DNA from: Alistipes sp.
GTDB taxonomy: Bacteria > Bacteroidota > Bacteroidia > Bacteroidales > Rikenellaceae
Direction of reading: 5' to 3'
NCBI GenBank assembly: GCA_017623505.1
Contig: JAGAOZ010000024.1
Coordinates: forward strand, 1-64,000
DNA: 64,000 bases
Below the pieces are notes generated by a model that saw only the letters and a list, made by a program, of their open reading frames with translations, was not told where the DNA came from and did no database searches. Made by a program: the position numbers and the translations under genes. Every line of letters begins with the position of its first letter. Position 1 is the first letter of the stretch. This document shows, in pieces, positions 24,813 through 32,979 of this stretch.

Positions 24813-27110
24813 ATGATTAAAAAGATTCTTTTCACACTTGTTGGATTAGCAACCACCATTACCCTTTATGCCCACAATGACAACTTCTCGCCTGTGGATT
24901 ACGTCAATCCGCTGGTTGGTACACACTCATCGTTCGAGCTCTCTGCGGGCAACACCTACCCTGCTATCGCTCGCCCTTGGGGTATGAATTTCTGGACACC
25001 ACAGACAGGCAAGATGGGTGATGGCTGGGCTTACGTCTATACCCAGAATAAGATTCGCGGCTTCAAGCAGACTCATCAGCCAAGCCCTTGGATTAACGAC
25101 TACGGTCAGTTCTCTATTATGCCTGTTGTCGGCAAGCCTGAGTTTAACGAGGATAAGCGCGCAAGTTGGTTTTCACACAAAGCAGAGGATGCGCGAGCAT
25201 ACTATTATAAAGTATATCTTGCGGACCACGACGTACTGACCGAGCTCACTCCGACCGACCGTGCCGCTATGTTCCGCTTCACCTTCCCCGAGGCTGAGTC
25301 ATCATATATCGTTGTCGATGCTTTCGATGGGGGCTCATACATCGAAGTAGACAAGGAGCACAACCGCATCATCGGCTACACTACCAAAAACTCTGGTGGC
25401 GTGAGTCCCAACTATCGCAACTACTTCGTTTTGGAGTTTGACAAGCCATTCGAGTATGTAGCAACCTTCGTCAATGGCACACTTAAGGAGGGCATTAAGG
25501 CTCAGCGTGACAATCACGTCGGCGCCGTTATCGGCTTCTCTACACAACGTGGCGAGCAGGTCAGCGTACGTGTTGCATCATCATTCATCAGCCACTCTCA
25601 GGCCGATATTAACCTTCAGGAGCTTGGCAACAAGAGTTTCGACGAGGTTATGGCTGATGGTAAAAAAGCGTGGAATGATATCCTCTCACGTATTGAGGTT
25701 AGCGGTGGTAATTTGGACCAGTTGCGCACCTTCTACTCTTGTCTGTACCGTTCGACGCTCTTCCCACTCAAGCACTATGAGATTAACGCCGAGGGTGAAA
25801 TACTCCACTTCAGCCCACATACCGACAAGGTCGAAAAGGGTTATTTCTACACCGGCACTGGCTTCTGGGACACCTTCCGTAGCCTCTTCCCCCTGCTCAA
25901 CCTACTCTATACGGAGGAGAATCTGAAGATGCAGGAGGGTTTTGTCAATGTCTACCGTGAGAGCGGTTTCTATCCGGAGTGGTCCAGCCCTGGTCATCGT
26001 TGGTGCATGGTCGGCAACAACTCCGCCTCTGTCTTAGCTGATGCCTACCTCAAGGGTGTATGTGTCGAGGATGTAGAGACCATGTTCGAGGGTATTTTAG
26101 CAGGCACCGTAGCGCACCACCCTGATGTCCACTCTTCGGGCCGATTGGGACACGAATACTACAACACACTGGGCTATGTACCATACGATGTAAATGTCAA
26201 TGAGAATGTTGCCCGCACTTTGGAGTATGCCTACGACGATTGGTGCATCTGGCGTTTAGCTAAGGCTTTGGGCCGTCCTGAGGCAGAGGTCGAGCTCTTC
26301 GCACAGCGCGCCATGAACTACCGTAATGTCTTCGACAAGGAGTCGGGCTTGATGCGTGGACGATTGAAGAGTGGCGAGTTCCAGACTCCATTCTCTCCGC
26401 TCAAGTGGGGCGATGCCTTCACCGAGGGTAACAGCTGGCACTACACATGGTCGGTATTCCACGACCCACAAGGCCTTATTGATTTGATGGGCGGTGATGA
26501 GAAGTTTGTCGCTACTCTCGACAGAGTCTTTACCGAGCCACCACATTTTGACGACAGCTATTACGGCTTCCCTATCCACGAGATTCGCGAGATGACCATT
26601 ATGAACACCGGCAACTACGCCCACGGCAATCAGCCTGTTCAGCACATGATATACCTCTACAACTACGCAGGTCAGCCTTGGAAGGCACAGTACTGGGTAC
26701 GCGATGTGATGAATCGTTTTTATAGTGCTACACCGGACGGCTATTGTGGTGACGAGGATAACGGACAGACCTCTGCGTGGTACGTCTTCTCGGCTTTGGG
26801 TTTCTACCCTGTATGCCCTGCATCGGACGAGTATGTTATGGGTACTCCGCTCTTCGAGAAAGCTACTCTTCACTTAGAGAACGGCCAGACCTTCACCATC
26901 ACAGCCAAGGACAACAGCGACGAGAATCTCTATATCGAGAGTGCGAAGCTCAACTCTCGCCGCCACACCCGCAACTATATCACCCACGATGATATTATGA
27001 GCGGAGGCAAGCTCTCTCTACGTATGTCCTCTGAGCCTAATACCTCACGCGGTACAGCCCCTGCCGACCGTCCTTACTCGTTCTCCAACGAACTGAAAGG
27101 TGAAAACTAA
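24813..27110 (+). CDS. GH92 family exo-alpha-mannosidase
   Basis: A 765-residue exported Ca-dependent alpha-mannosidase of family GH92, acting on N-glycan or yeast mannan type substrates. It has a signal peptide (about 1-20, ending near LYA), an N-terminal beta-sandwich (about 25-260, opening with VDYVNPLVGT) and a helical barrel with GTGFWDTFRSLFPLL, SPGHRWCMVGNNSASVLADAY, EGNSWHYTWSVFHD and the signature GNQPVQH...GDEDNGQTSAWYVFSALGFYP. It starts 27 nt after recX and may have its own promoter. A perfect 14-bp hairpin terminates it. There are no SusC/SusD genes alongside, so it is not in a classic polysaccharide locus here. Confidence 0.93.
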   Translation: MIKKILFTLVGLATTITLYAHNDNFSPVDYVNPLVGTHSSFELSAGNTYPAIARPWGMNFWTPQTGKMGDGWAYVYTQNKIRGFKQTHQPSPWINDYGQFSIMPVVGKPEFNEDKRASWFSHKAEDARAYYYKVYLADHDVLTELTPTDRAAMFRFTFPEAESSYIVVDAFDGGSYIEVDKEHNRIIGYTTKNSGGVSPNYRNYFVLEFDKPFEYVATFVNGTLKEGIKAQRDNHVGAVIGFSTQRGEQVSVRVASSFISHSQADINLQELGNKSFDEVMADGKKAWNDILSRIEVSGGNLDQLRTFYSCLYRSTLFPLKHYEINAEGEILHFSPHTDKVEKGYFYTGTGFWDTFRSLFPLLNLLYTEENLKMQEGFVNVYRESGFYPEWSSPGHRWCMVGNNSASVLADAYLKGVCVEDVETMFEGILAGTVAHHPDVHSSGRLGHEYYNTLGYVPYDVNVNENVARTLEYAYDDWCIWRLAKALGRPEAEVELFAQRAMNYRNVFDKESGLMRGRLKSGEFQTPFSPLKWGDAFTEGNSWHYTWSVFHDPQGLIDLMGGDEKFVATLDRVFTEPPHFDDSYYGFPIHEIREMTIMNTGNYAHGNQPVQHMIYLYNYAGQPWKAQYWVRDVMNRFYSATPDGYCGDEDNGQTSAWYVFSALGFYPVCPASDEYVMGTPLFEKATLHLENGQTFTITAKDNSDENLYIESAKLNSRRHTRNYITHDDIMSGGKLSLRMSSEPNTSRGTAPADRPYSFSNELKGEN

Positions 27111-27140
27111 AAACTAAAAGCTGAAAACTATTTATAAAGG

Positions 27141-27174
27141 AAGCGTGGGTAACCGATTGGTTACCCACGCTTTT
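27141..27174 (+). terminator. Perfect 14-bp hairpin terminator built on the GGTAACC/GGTTACC core
   Basis: AAGCGTGGGTAACC and GGTTACCCACGCTT flank a GATT loop (27141-27172) and are followed by TT. The core matches the palindromic repeats at 492-720. It lies 31 bp after the GH92 stop. Confidence 0.78.
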
Positions 27175-27204
27175 CACATAGTCATTGCGATAAATAACAC
27201 TTAT

Positions 27205-28593
27205 CTAATTATTTACCCTCAATTTTGAATTTTGAATTTGGAATTTCGAATGTTTAATTGCCTGCCTTATCTCTTCGTCGCTAAGCGAACCATCCTGCAA
27301 CTTACCGGCAAAATACTGCTCGTAGGCGTAGAGGTCTATCATACCGTTACCCGACAGATTAAATAGGATTGTCTTCTGCACGCCCTCCTCTTTTGCCTGC
27401 AAAGCCTCACGCACCGCAACAGCTATGGCGTGAGTGGATTCGGGTGCAGGGATTATGCCTTCGCTGTTGGCGAACAACATTCCTGCGGCAAAGGTCTCCA
27501 ACTGTGGCACTGCCACCGCCTCAATAAGCCCATCCTTGTAGAGCTGGCTCACGATAGAGCCTGCTCCGTGGTAACGCAAACCGCCTGCATGTATTGCCGA
27601 GGGCTGAAAGGCGTGACCCAAGGTATACATCGGCATTATAGGTGTCATACCTGCCGTGTCACCATAGTCATAGCAGAACTCTCCACGCGTCAGTTTAGGA
27701 CATGACTCAGGCTCAACAGCCACAATGCGCGTCTTAGCTCCCTGAGTTAGGTTACGACGCAAAAATGGGAAACCTATGCCTGCAAAGTTAGAGCCACCAC
27801 CGAAACATCCAATAACCACATCGGGTTCGTCCCCCGCCATCTCCATCTGGCGCAGAGCCTCCTCGCCAATCACTGTTTGGTGCAACAGCACATGGTTCAT
27901 CACGCTACCCAAGCAGTAACGCGTATCTTCTCCGTGTGCCAACGCACTCTCCACAGCCTCCGATATAGCTATACCGAGGTTTCCTGCGCACTCTGGGTCC
28001 GTAGCAAGAATATCGCGTCCCGCCTTCGTTGTATCACTTGGCGAAGGTATCACGTTCGCTCCCCACGCATTCATCAACAACTTACGATAAGGCTTCTGCT
28101 GACAGCTAATCTTAACCATATAGACACGCAAATCCAAATTGAAATATTGGCACGCCAGAGCCATAGCACTACCCCACTGGCCACCACCGGTCTCCGTTGC
28201 CAAATATTTTATGCCCTGCTTGGCATTGTAATAAGCCTGCGGAATAGCGGTATTGGGCTTATGCGAGCCGGCAGGCGACGTTCCCTCATTCTTGAAGTAA
28301 ATCTTCGCCGGGGTATCCAACGCACGCTCCAGATTGTAGGCTCGCACCACGGGCGTAGGACGCCATATCTTATATAGCTCCTGCACCTGCTCAGGAATCT
28401 CGATATATCGCTCTGTTGAGAACTCCTGACGCACCAACTCCTCGCCGAAGATGCGACACATAGCCTCCTCAGTTACGGGTTTACCGGTCTTGGGGTCTAA
28501 TGGTGGCAGAGGTTTGTTTGGCATATCGGCAACGACATTATACCACGCCGTAGGCATCTGGCTCTCAGGAAGCATAAATTTCTTGGTCTTCAT
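27205..28593 (-). CDS. trpB: Tryptophan synthase beta chain, TrpB2-like
   Basis: A 462-residue PLP enzyme that condenses indole with serine. It has a TrpB2-type N-terminal extension (about 1-75). The PLP lysine is in GSHKPNTAIPQAYY (Lys112), with ETGGGQWGSAMA, the phosphate-binding GCFGGGSNFAG, and LSGNGMIDLYAYEQYF near the end. The last 15 residues (from about HSKFQIQNSK) are encoded by an AATTTTGAATT simple repeat and look like an accidental extension. Its 160-nt leader contains a Trp-rich leader peptide and a terminator, so expression should respond to charged tRNA-Trp. No trpA is adjacent. Confidence 0.93.
   Translation of the reverse strand: MKTKKFMLPESQMPTAWYNVVADMPNKPLPPLDPKTGKPVTEEAMCRIFGEELVRQEFSTERYIEIPEQVQELYKIWRPTPVVRAYNLERALDTPAKIYFKNEGTSPAGSHKPNTAIPQAYYNAKQGIKYLATETGGGQWGSAMALACQYFNLDLRVYMVKISCQQKPYRKLLMNAWGANVIPSPSDTTKAGRDILATDPECAGNLGIAISEAVESALAHGEDTRYCLGSVMNHVLLHQTVIGEEALRQMEMAGDEPDVVIGCFGGGSNFAGIGFPFLRRNLTQGAKTRIVAVEPESCPKLTRGEFCYDYGDTAGMTPIMPMYTLGHAFQPSAIHAGGLRYHGAGSIVSQLYKDGLIEAVAVPQLETFAAGMLFANSEGIIPAPESTHAIAVAVREALQAKEEGVQKTILFNLSGNGMIDLYAYEQYFAGKLQDGSLSDEEIRQAIKHSKFQIQNSKLRVNN
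27221..27250. repeat. AATTTTGAATT simple repeat at the 3' end of trpB
   Basis: Three to four units of an AATTTTG / AATTTGG pattern lie inside the trpB reading frame and encode its last residues. A single related unit lies at about 17107. Confidence 0.75.
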
Positions 28594-28609
28594 ATTGCGT
28601 AAGTTTTAG

Positions 28610-28651
28610 GTTTGCAAACAAAAGAGCCACTGTCCAAAGGAACAATGGCTC
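28610..28651 (-). terminator. Attenuator terminator of the trpB leader
   Basis: On the minus strand GAGCCATTGTTC (28651-28640) and GGACAGTGGCTC (28635-28624) form a 12-bp stem with two G.U pairs and a CTTT loop, followed by TTTTGTTTG. It is 30 nt upstream of the trpB ATG. Confidence 0.85.
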
Positions 28652-28690
28652 AAATCATACTTATATTAATATACATACAACCCTGCAACG

Positions 28691-28753
28691 TCACTGTTCC
28701 TTATAGCCCAATGCACGCCACCAACCCAAGCTGTATGTACCTATGTTCATCAT
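28691..28753 (-). CDS. Trp leader peptide
   Basis: An ORF of 20 codons (ATGATGAAC... to TGA) encoding MMNIGTYSLGWWRALGYKEQ, or 19 residues from the second ATG. Two consecutive TGG codons are at positions 11 and 12. Lys-Glu-Gln-stop at its end overlap the antiterminator segment, which is the expected design of ribosome-mediated attenuation. Confidence 0.82.
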   Translation of the reverse strand: MMNIGTYSLGWWRALGYKEQ

Positions 28754-28771
28754 AGCCGTCACTCTATATCA

Positions 28772-28802
28772 CAAATATAAGAATAAAATCCTATTCTGCA
28801 AA
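28772..28802 (-). promoter_or_regulatory. Promoter of the trpB leader
   Basis: On the minus strand TTTG (28802-28799), a 19-nt spacer and TATATTTG (28779-28772) match the full Bacteroidetes consensus. The leader peptide ATG lies 18 nt after the -7 element, or about 12 nt after the likely start point. Confidence 0.8.
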
Positions 28803-28817
28803 ATATTACACGCACAA

Positions 28818-29139
28818 AGACTTATAATGCAGGATTCTTTAGACATGTATAAGGTTGCGATTAAGCCATACACAGAGGCTGCTTGCAGACTATGTTATGG
28901 CGTAGCAACCAAAAGGAACTTAACGCCGAAATCACCCATTACATCTCATCTGGTCAAGTAAAGGCTTATAATGCGGGGATTTCAAGGCTCGCGGAGTCTA
29001 AGAAACCGCAGCATACTTGACGTATGTGAGGATTTCGCAGACGAGCACAAGGTTGCGATTAAGCCATACACAGAGGCTGCTTGCAGACTATGATATGGCG
29101 GAGCAACCAAAAGGAACTTAACGCCGAAATCACCCATTA
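28818..29139. repeat. 91-bp direct repeat in two copies with a CTTATAATGC box
   Basis: 28851-28941 and 29049-29139 are identical over 91 bp except for two bases. Each is preceded by a box reading CTTATAATGC (near 28820 and 28963). Copy 2 carries an extra 60-bp segment with the inverted pair GCATAC/GTATGT before the 91-bp part; copy 1 lacks it. On the minus strand copy 2 encodes a 51-codon ORF (28982-29137, starting MGDFGVKFLL) just after the GH109 stop; copy 1 has a TAA in the same frame. I see no other gene in 28803-29146. The origin (MITE-like, REP-like or decayed gene) is not known. Confidence 0.7.
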
Positions 29140-29146
29140 GAAGTCT

Positions 29147-30565
29147 TTACTCCTGGATGCCGTAGAACTTCACCCCATCTAACTTATCCCAATCTCCACG
29201 TGTAAAATCAGGGAAGAGAACAGGCATAGAGTTATTAGCAGCAGAAACAGCCGATAGCTCACCTACGCAAGACCACTCTGCTGCGTCGTAGACATCCTGG
29301 TCAAGTGGCAAACCATTCTGCAAGCAGTAGATAAGGCGGTAATCCATCACGAAGTCCATACCACCGTGACCTCCTACCTTACGTGCCTTCTCCTCAATCT
29401 CCTTATGGATAGGATGCTTATAATAGTCGAGCAAAGCTGACTGCAACTCCTTAGAGATAAAGCCGTGCTCCCAAGTGTTAGGTGCTGATGGATGAATATC
29501 CGCACTCAGCCAGCCCTTCACGAATGTAAAGCCCTCAACAGGATACTTGTTAGCGAAACCACGTGAGCCGGTAAGCTGATAAAGACGGTTATATGGGCGT
29601 GGGCTATATACGTTATGCTGAATCTCGATAGTCTGGCCCTTGATAGTGTGCAAGAGTGTTGTAGTGTGGTCGCCATTAGCGAAAGTCTCAGCACCCATAA
29701 TATCACGTGCCTTCTCCAAGCCAACAACAGACTTACTATCCATAGCTACCAAGTGAGTAATCTTATTACCACGGTGGATATTCAAAGCCATACATACAGG
29801 ACCAAAGCCGTGTGTTGCATATACATCACCGCGATGCTTCTGGTTGAAGTCCAAACGCCAGTTGTTATAATACTCGCGCCAGTTATCCACCAAGTTGTGG
29901 ATATATGCGCCTTCAGCGTGAACAATCTCACCAAATACACCCTGGTGCGCCATATTCATACAAGTAAGCTCGAAGAAGTCGTAAACGCAGTTCTCCAACA
30001 TCATACAGTGACGACGTGTACGCTCCGAAGTATCAACCAACTGCCAGCACTCCTCGACGCTGATAGCCGCAGGCACCTCAATAGCAGCGTGCTTGCCATT
30101 CTCCATAGCATACAAAGCCACAGGTACGTGCATCACCCAGTCGGTAGCGATATATACCAAATCAATATCATCTCTTTCGCATAGCTCCTTGTAGCCCTCT
30201 GGACCTGTATAGCCATCAGCCTTTGGACGGCCCATCTTCTCCAAGAAGGCGTTACTCTTATCGATACGGCTCTGCTCCAAGTCACACAGTGCCTTAATCT
30301 CAACACCCTCGATATGAACGATACGCTCCACAGCCGAAGCACCACGTCCGCCAATACCTACAAAAGCAATACGTACCACAGGAATAGGCTCAGCCGCATA
30401 GCCCAACATAGTCTGCTGGCCCGGAGCACGCTCAGGCTCGTCAAAGACAATCATTCCATTCTTAACTTTGTAGTTCTCGCCCGAAATCTTTGTTCCCGAA
30501 CAAGAGAGCATAAACAGACCTACCACCGCAAGGATAGCCACAGTCAAAAATCGATTTAATCTCAT
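29147..30565 (-). CDS. GH109-type Gfo/Idh/MocA family lipoprotein (probable alpha-N-acetylgalactosaminidase)
   Basis: A 472-residue exported lipoprotein (hydrophobic segment, lipobox FMLSC with Cys22) carrying an NAD-binding Rossmann fold with GIGGRGA (about 70-76). The sugar-dehydrogenase-like C-terminal domain contains GKHAAIEVPAA, VDNWREYYNNWRLDFNQKHRGDVYATHGFGPV and HNVYSPRPYNRLYQLTGSRG. These match the GH109 family, which hydrolyses terminal alpha-GalNAc using bound NAD. Export as a lipoprotein fits glycan foraging at the cell surface or periplasm. The specificity is inferred from family resemblance. It is transcribed alone; its promoter abuts the end of tsaB. Confidence 0.82.
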   Translation of the reverse strand: MRLNRFLTVAILAVVGLFMLSCSGTKISGENYKVKNGMIVFDEPERAPGQQTMLGYAAEPIPVVRIAFVGIGGRGASAVERIVHIEGVEIKALCDLEQSRIDKSNAFLEKMGRPKADGYTGPEGYKELCERDDIDLVYIATDWVMHVPVALYAMENGKHAAIEVPAAISVEECWQLVDTSERTRRHCMMLENCVYDFFELTCMNMAHQGVFGEIVHAEGAYIHNLVDNWREYYNNWRLDFNQKHRGDVYATHGFGPVCMALNIHRGNKITHLVAMDSKSVVGLEKARDIMGAETFANGDHTTTLLHTIKGQTIEIQHNVYSPRPYNRLYQLTGSRGFANKYPVEGFTFVKGWLSADIHPSAPNTWEHGFISKELQSALLDYYKHPIHKEIEEKARKVGGHGGMDFVMDYRLIYCLQNGLPLDQDVYDAAEWSCVGELSAVSAANNSMPVLFPDFTRGDWDKLDGVKFYGIQE

Positions 30566-30630
30566 AGTAATATTAAGTTTTAAGTTTATTCTTCCGATTG
30601 GGTAAAATTAGTGATATTTTTCCGTTTTAG

Positions 30631-30638
30631 CAAATATA
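30631..30638 (-). promoter_or_regulatory. -7 element of the GH109 gene
   Basis: TATATTTG on the minus strand directly follows the tsaB stop (30639-30641) and gives a leader of about 60 nt. Confidence 0.55.
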
Positions 30639-31343
30639 TCACAACAACTTCTTCTTCGAAGGTATAACCACAAAGTCCTTCAAGTAGAATGGCTCAAAAT
30701 AGGCTATATCCTCCGTTAGCCCTGCCGACAAGCGTTCCTGTGCCAAACGAGCCAAACCACGCGCCGACGGAGTAACGTCGATATAGGTTACATCCGACAA
30801 CATCTCACAGCACTTCGCTGCACCGTTACCAAATATAATAACTTGCTTCTCAGCTCTCAGTTGAGCAAAGCTCTCGGCAGTAATAACCTCAGCCGAAACC
30901 TCTGTCAGCGGCTTACCCTCAGCTGTAAAGGCTTGAGTATATACCTCCATACGACGAGCATCGACCATAGGCATCAACACAGCATCCGACCACGCCTCGA
31001 CATCCAATATTCCCGCTTCGTAGTCCTCTCTGGCCACCTCAGTCAGAGCATCCAACGAGCCCACAGCCACCAGCGGAATCTGCTGACCATAACACAAGCC
31101 CTTGGCAAACGACACTCCGATACGCAGACCGGTATAGGAGCCTGGGCCCTTACCCACAGCCACAGCATCCAACTCGTCGGGCATAACACCCGTCTCACGC
31201 AGTAACTCATCGACAAACAGAGCCACATTACGAGCGTGGTCACGCCCCTGGTCACTCTCTCTGAGCGAAAGCAGTTCGCCGTCGCGAGCTATACCCACCG
31301 AGCAGACGTCAGTACCCGTCTCAATACACAAAATAAGTGACAT
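30639..31343 (-). CDS. tsaB: tRNA threonylcarbamoyladenosine biosynthesis protein TsaB
   Basis: A 234-residue ASKHA-fold protein that partners TsaD in N6-threonylcarbamoyladenosine synthesis at tRNA position 37. It has the N-terminal LCIETGTDVCSVGIA, the conserved GKGPGSYTGLRIGVSFAKGLC, and MVDARRMEVYTQAF. The C-terminus is typical (YFEPFYLKDFV). TsaD is not in the window. It starts 12 nt after a HAD phosphatase gene and may be co-transcribed with it. Confidence 0.92.
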   Translation of the reverse strand: MSLILCIETGTDVCSVGIARDGELLSLRESDQGRDHARNVALFVDELLRETGVMPDELDAVAVGKGPGSYTGLRIGVSFAKGLCYGQQIPLVAVGSLDALTEVAREDYEAGILDVEAWSDAVLMPMVDARRMEVYTQAFTAEGKPLTEVSAEVITAESFAQLRAEKQVIIFGNGAAKCCEMLSDVTYIDVTPSARGLARLAQERLSAGLTEDIAYFEPFYLKDFVVIPSKKKLL

Positions 31344-31355
31344 ATATTCTACTTT

Positions 31356-32150
31356 CTATATTAATTCAAAATGTTTCAATGCGTTATATACTCCATCGTC
31401 ATCTACCGATGTAGTAACATAGTCCGCCACAGCTTTCAACTCGTCGCATGCATTATCCATAGCGACACCTACACCCGCCGCCTGCACGATAGAGATATCG
31501 TTTCCTCCATCGCCAAAGGCCATCACCTCCTCCATCTCCAGTCCGTAGTACTGTGCCACACGCTCTGCACCACTCGCCTTATCCACACCCTTAAGGTTGA
31601 AATCCATAAACAGAGGCAACCAACGTGTTGGCGCACACTCCGGCATCAGCGGCACTATTTTTCGCTCCATATCCTCCTCGATATATGGACACACCTGCAA
31701 GACAGGCTGCTCGTCCAATACTTGACGTAGGTCCGCCACAACAGGAGGTATGTTTATCAGGTCTGCTATATATTGCACACGTTCATCTATACGTCCCACG
31801 TATATATCCTGCTCGGTCAATAATGCCGAATGGAAGCCATACTCCTCTCCCAACGCAAAGATGCGCTCTACAACCTCACGCGGAAACTCTCTTACGTATA
31901 TCTCTTCGCCCGCCGAGGTTATGCAGTGTCCTCCATTAACCGTAATGTAGCCATCCACCTCAATATCGGCCGCCTGCTTTGCGTGACGCAACAATCGTCC
32001 TGTCGAGATAAAGACCTTCACGCCACGACTGCGCACCTCTTCGATTGCCTTACGTGCTGAGTCGGGAATACGGTGTGTCTTAAAACTGACCAACGTTCCG
32101 TCTATATCAAAAAACAGAGCTTTTATCTTTGAGTTCATAACTTTCACCAT
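31356..32150 (-). CDS. Cof-type HAD-IIB family sugar-phosphate hydrolase
   Basis: A 264-residue cytosolic phosphatase with motif I LFFDIDGTL, motif II STGR, and motifs III/IV K...MAFGDGGNDISIVQAAGVGVAMDNA. The C2-type cap domain occupies about residues 90-190. Family substrates are sugar phosphates, FMN or PLP; none can be assigned. The start could also be the ATG at 32138 (protein MNSKIKALFFD), which places fewer residues before motif I. It is upstream of tsaB in the same direction. Confidence 0.85.
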   Translation of the reverse strand: MVKVMNSKIKALFFDIDGTLVSFKTHRIPDSARKAIEEVRSRGVKVFISTGRLLRHAKQAADIEVDGYITVNGGHCITSAGEEIYVREFPREVVERIFALGEEYGFHSALLTEQDIYVGRIDERVQYIADLINIPPVVADLRQVLDEQPVLQVCPYIEEDMERKIVPLMPECAPTRWLPLFMDFNLKGVDKASGAERVAQYYGLEMEEVMAFGDGGNDISIVQAAGVGVAMDNACDELKAVADYVTTSVDDDGVYNALKHFELI

Positions 32151-32177
32151 TAAAGGGAGGTTCTATAAATTAGGTCG

Positions 32178-32285
32178 AGTGGATTTTGAAGAGTATTTTC
32201 AGCAGATTTCTCAACTCTTATAAAGGCGCAATGCGAGCATTGTAACTGCAGAAAGATGAGAAATCTGCAAAAATAAATTCAAAAG
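32178..32285. repeat. Imperfect stem-loop element between smpB and the HAD gene
   Basis: GCAGATTTCTCA (32202-32213) is matched by TGAGAAATCTGC (32257-32268). Outside this the arms continue as similar TTTTGAA...TATTTT stretches, giving roughly 34-nt imperfect inverted arms. Inside is a small CAATG/CATTG hairpin (32229-32242). No ORF fits. It may be a dispersed small element or a structured RNA. Confidence 0.5.
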
Positions 32286-32340
32286 CAACCGAAATAGAAT
32301 CCTCCTATAATGAAATACTTATTTACTAATTTATAGAACA

Positions 32341-32802
32341 TCACTTAAACCTCTTCATCGCTTTGTCCATCTCTCGCTTGGCATCATTCTCCTTGAGATA
32401 CTCTCGCTTATCATACGCCTTACGACCACGCGCCAAACCTATAACCAGCTTTGCATACCCCTTCTCGCTCACGAACAGACGCAGTCCCACCACCGTCAAA
32501 CCCTTATCTTGCAGGGCTCGTTGCAGTTTGTTTAGTTCTTTGCGCTGAAGCAACAACTTACGGTCGCGTTTCGGGATATGGTTGTTGCACGTACCCCAGC
32601 TATACTCCGCTACGTTCATTCCGCGCACCCACAACTCCCCGTCGCTGAAATAACAATATGCGTCGGTTATCGAGGCCTTACCCAGACGTATCGACTTAAT
32701 CTCGGTACCCACCAAGACCACGCCGGCAATATACTCCTCGATAATCTCGTAGTCGAATGTTGCGCGCTTATTACGGATATTTATGTTTCTGTAATCAGAC
32801 AT
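32341..32802 (-). CDS. smpB: SsrA-binding protein SmpB
   Basis: A 153-residue protein of typical length. It binds tmRNA and delivers it to stalled ribosomes. Conserved parts are [29 protein letters not shown], the [23 protein letters not shown] stretch and the Lys-rich C-terminal tail ([27 protein letters not shown]) that enters the mRNA channel. The ssrA gene is not visible in the window. Confidence 0.96.
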   Translation of the reverse strand: MSDYRNINIRNKRATFDYEIIEEYIAGVVLVGTEIKSIRLGKASITDAYCYFSDGELWVRGMNVAEYSWGTCNNHIPKRDRKLLLQRKELNKLQRALQDKGLTVVGLRLFVSEKGYAKLVIGLARGRKAYDKREYLKENDAKREMDKAMKRFK

Positions 32803-32938
32803 CTTTCTCTCTATTATCAGACCTTTTGTGGCACCATTCTTGCCCTTTTTGAGGGTGGCAGGGCCGGATTAAGGTAACTAATTCTTTTATCTTTGATATG
32901 TTTTACACATCTTTCTGTTTATTTTCTGTTTGCACACG

Positions 32939-32960
32939 GTGTACGCCTCAAAACGTACAC
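32939..32960 (-). terminator. Hairpin downstream of dnaG
   Basis: GTGTACG (32939-32945) pairs with CGTACAC (32954-32960). It lies 20-40 bp after the dnaG stop. There is no T-run, so termination is uncertain. Confidence 0.35.
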
Positions 32961-32979
32961 GCCTCCGGCTCCGCCTTTT

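Larger units (their letters stand above)
28594..28766 (-). promoter_or_regulatory. Tryptophan attenuation leader of trpB (probably the bacteroid-trp RNA class)
   Basis: The predicted transcript begins about 12 nt before a leader ORF with tandem Trp codons (28718-28723). The leader segment AAGGAACAGTG (28692-28702, minus strand) can pair over 11 bp with one G.U with CATTGTTCCTT (28637-28647). That second segment is otherwise the 5' arm of the terminator hairpin (28624-28651). A ribosome stalled at the Trp codons would leave the first segment free and favour antitermination; a ribosome reaching the leader stop would cover it and allow termination. The arrangement fits the Weinberg bacteroid-trp motif as I recall it; not searched. 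Confidence 0.82.

Noticed and set aside
28743..28961. 72-codon plus-strand ORF across the trp promoter and the first repeat copy
   Set aside because: It runs antisense to the promoter and the leader-peptide start and into the 91-bp repeat. There is no recognisable protein pattern, and minus-strand elements explain the sequence.
32888..32895. TATCTTTG on the plus strand as a promoter
   Set aside because: No plus-strand gene follows; the next genes on both sides are on the minus strand.
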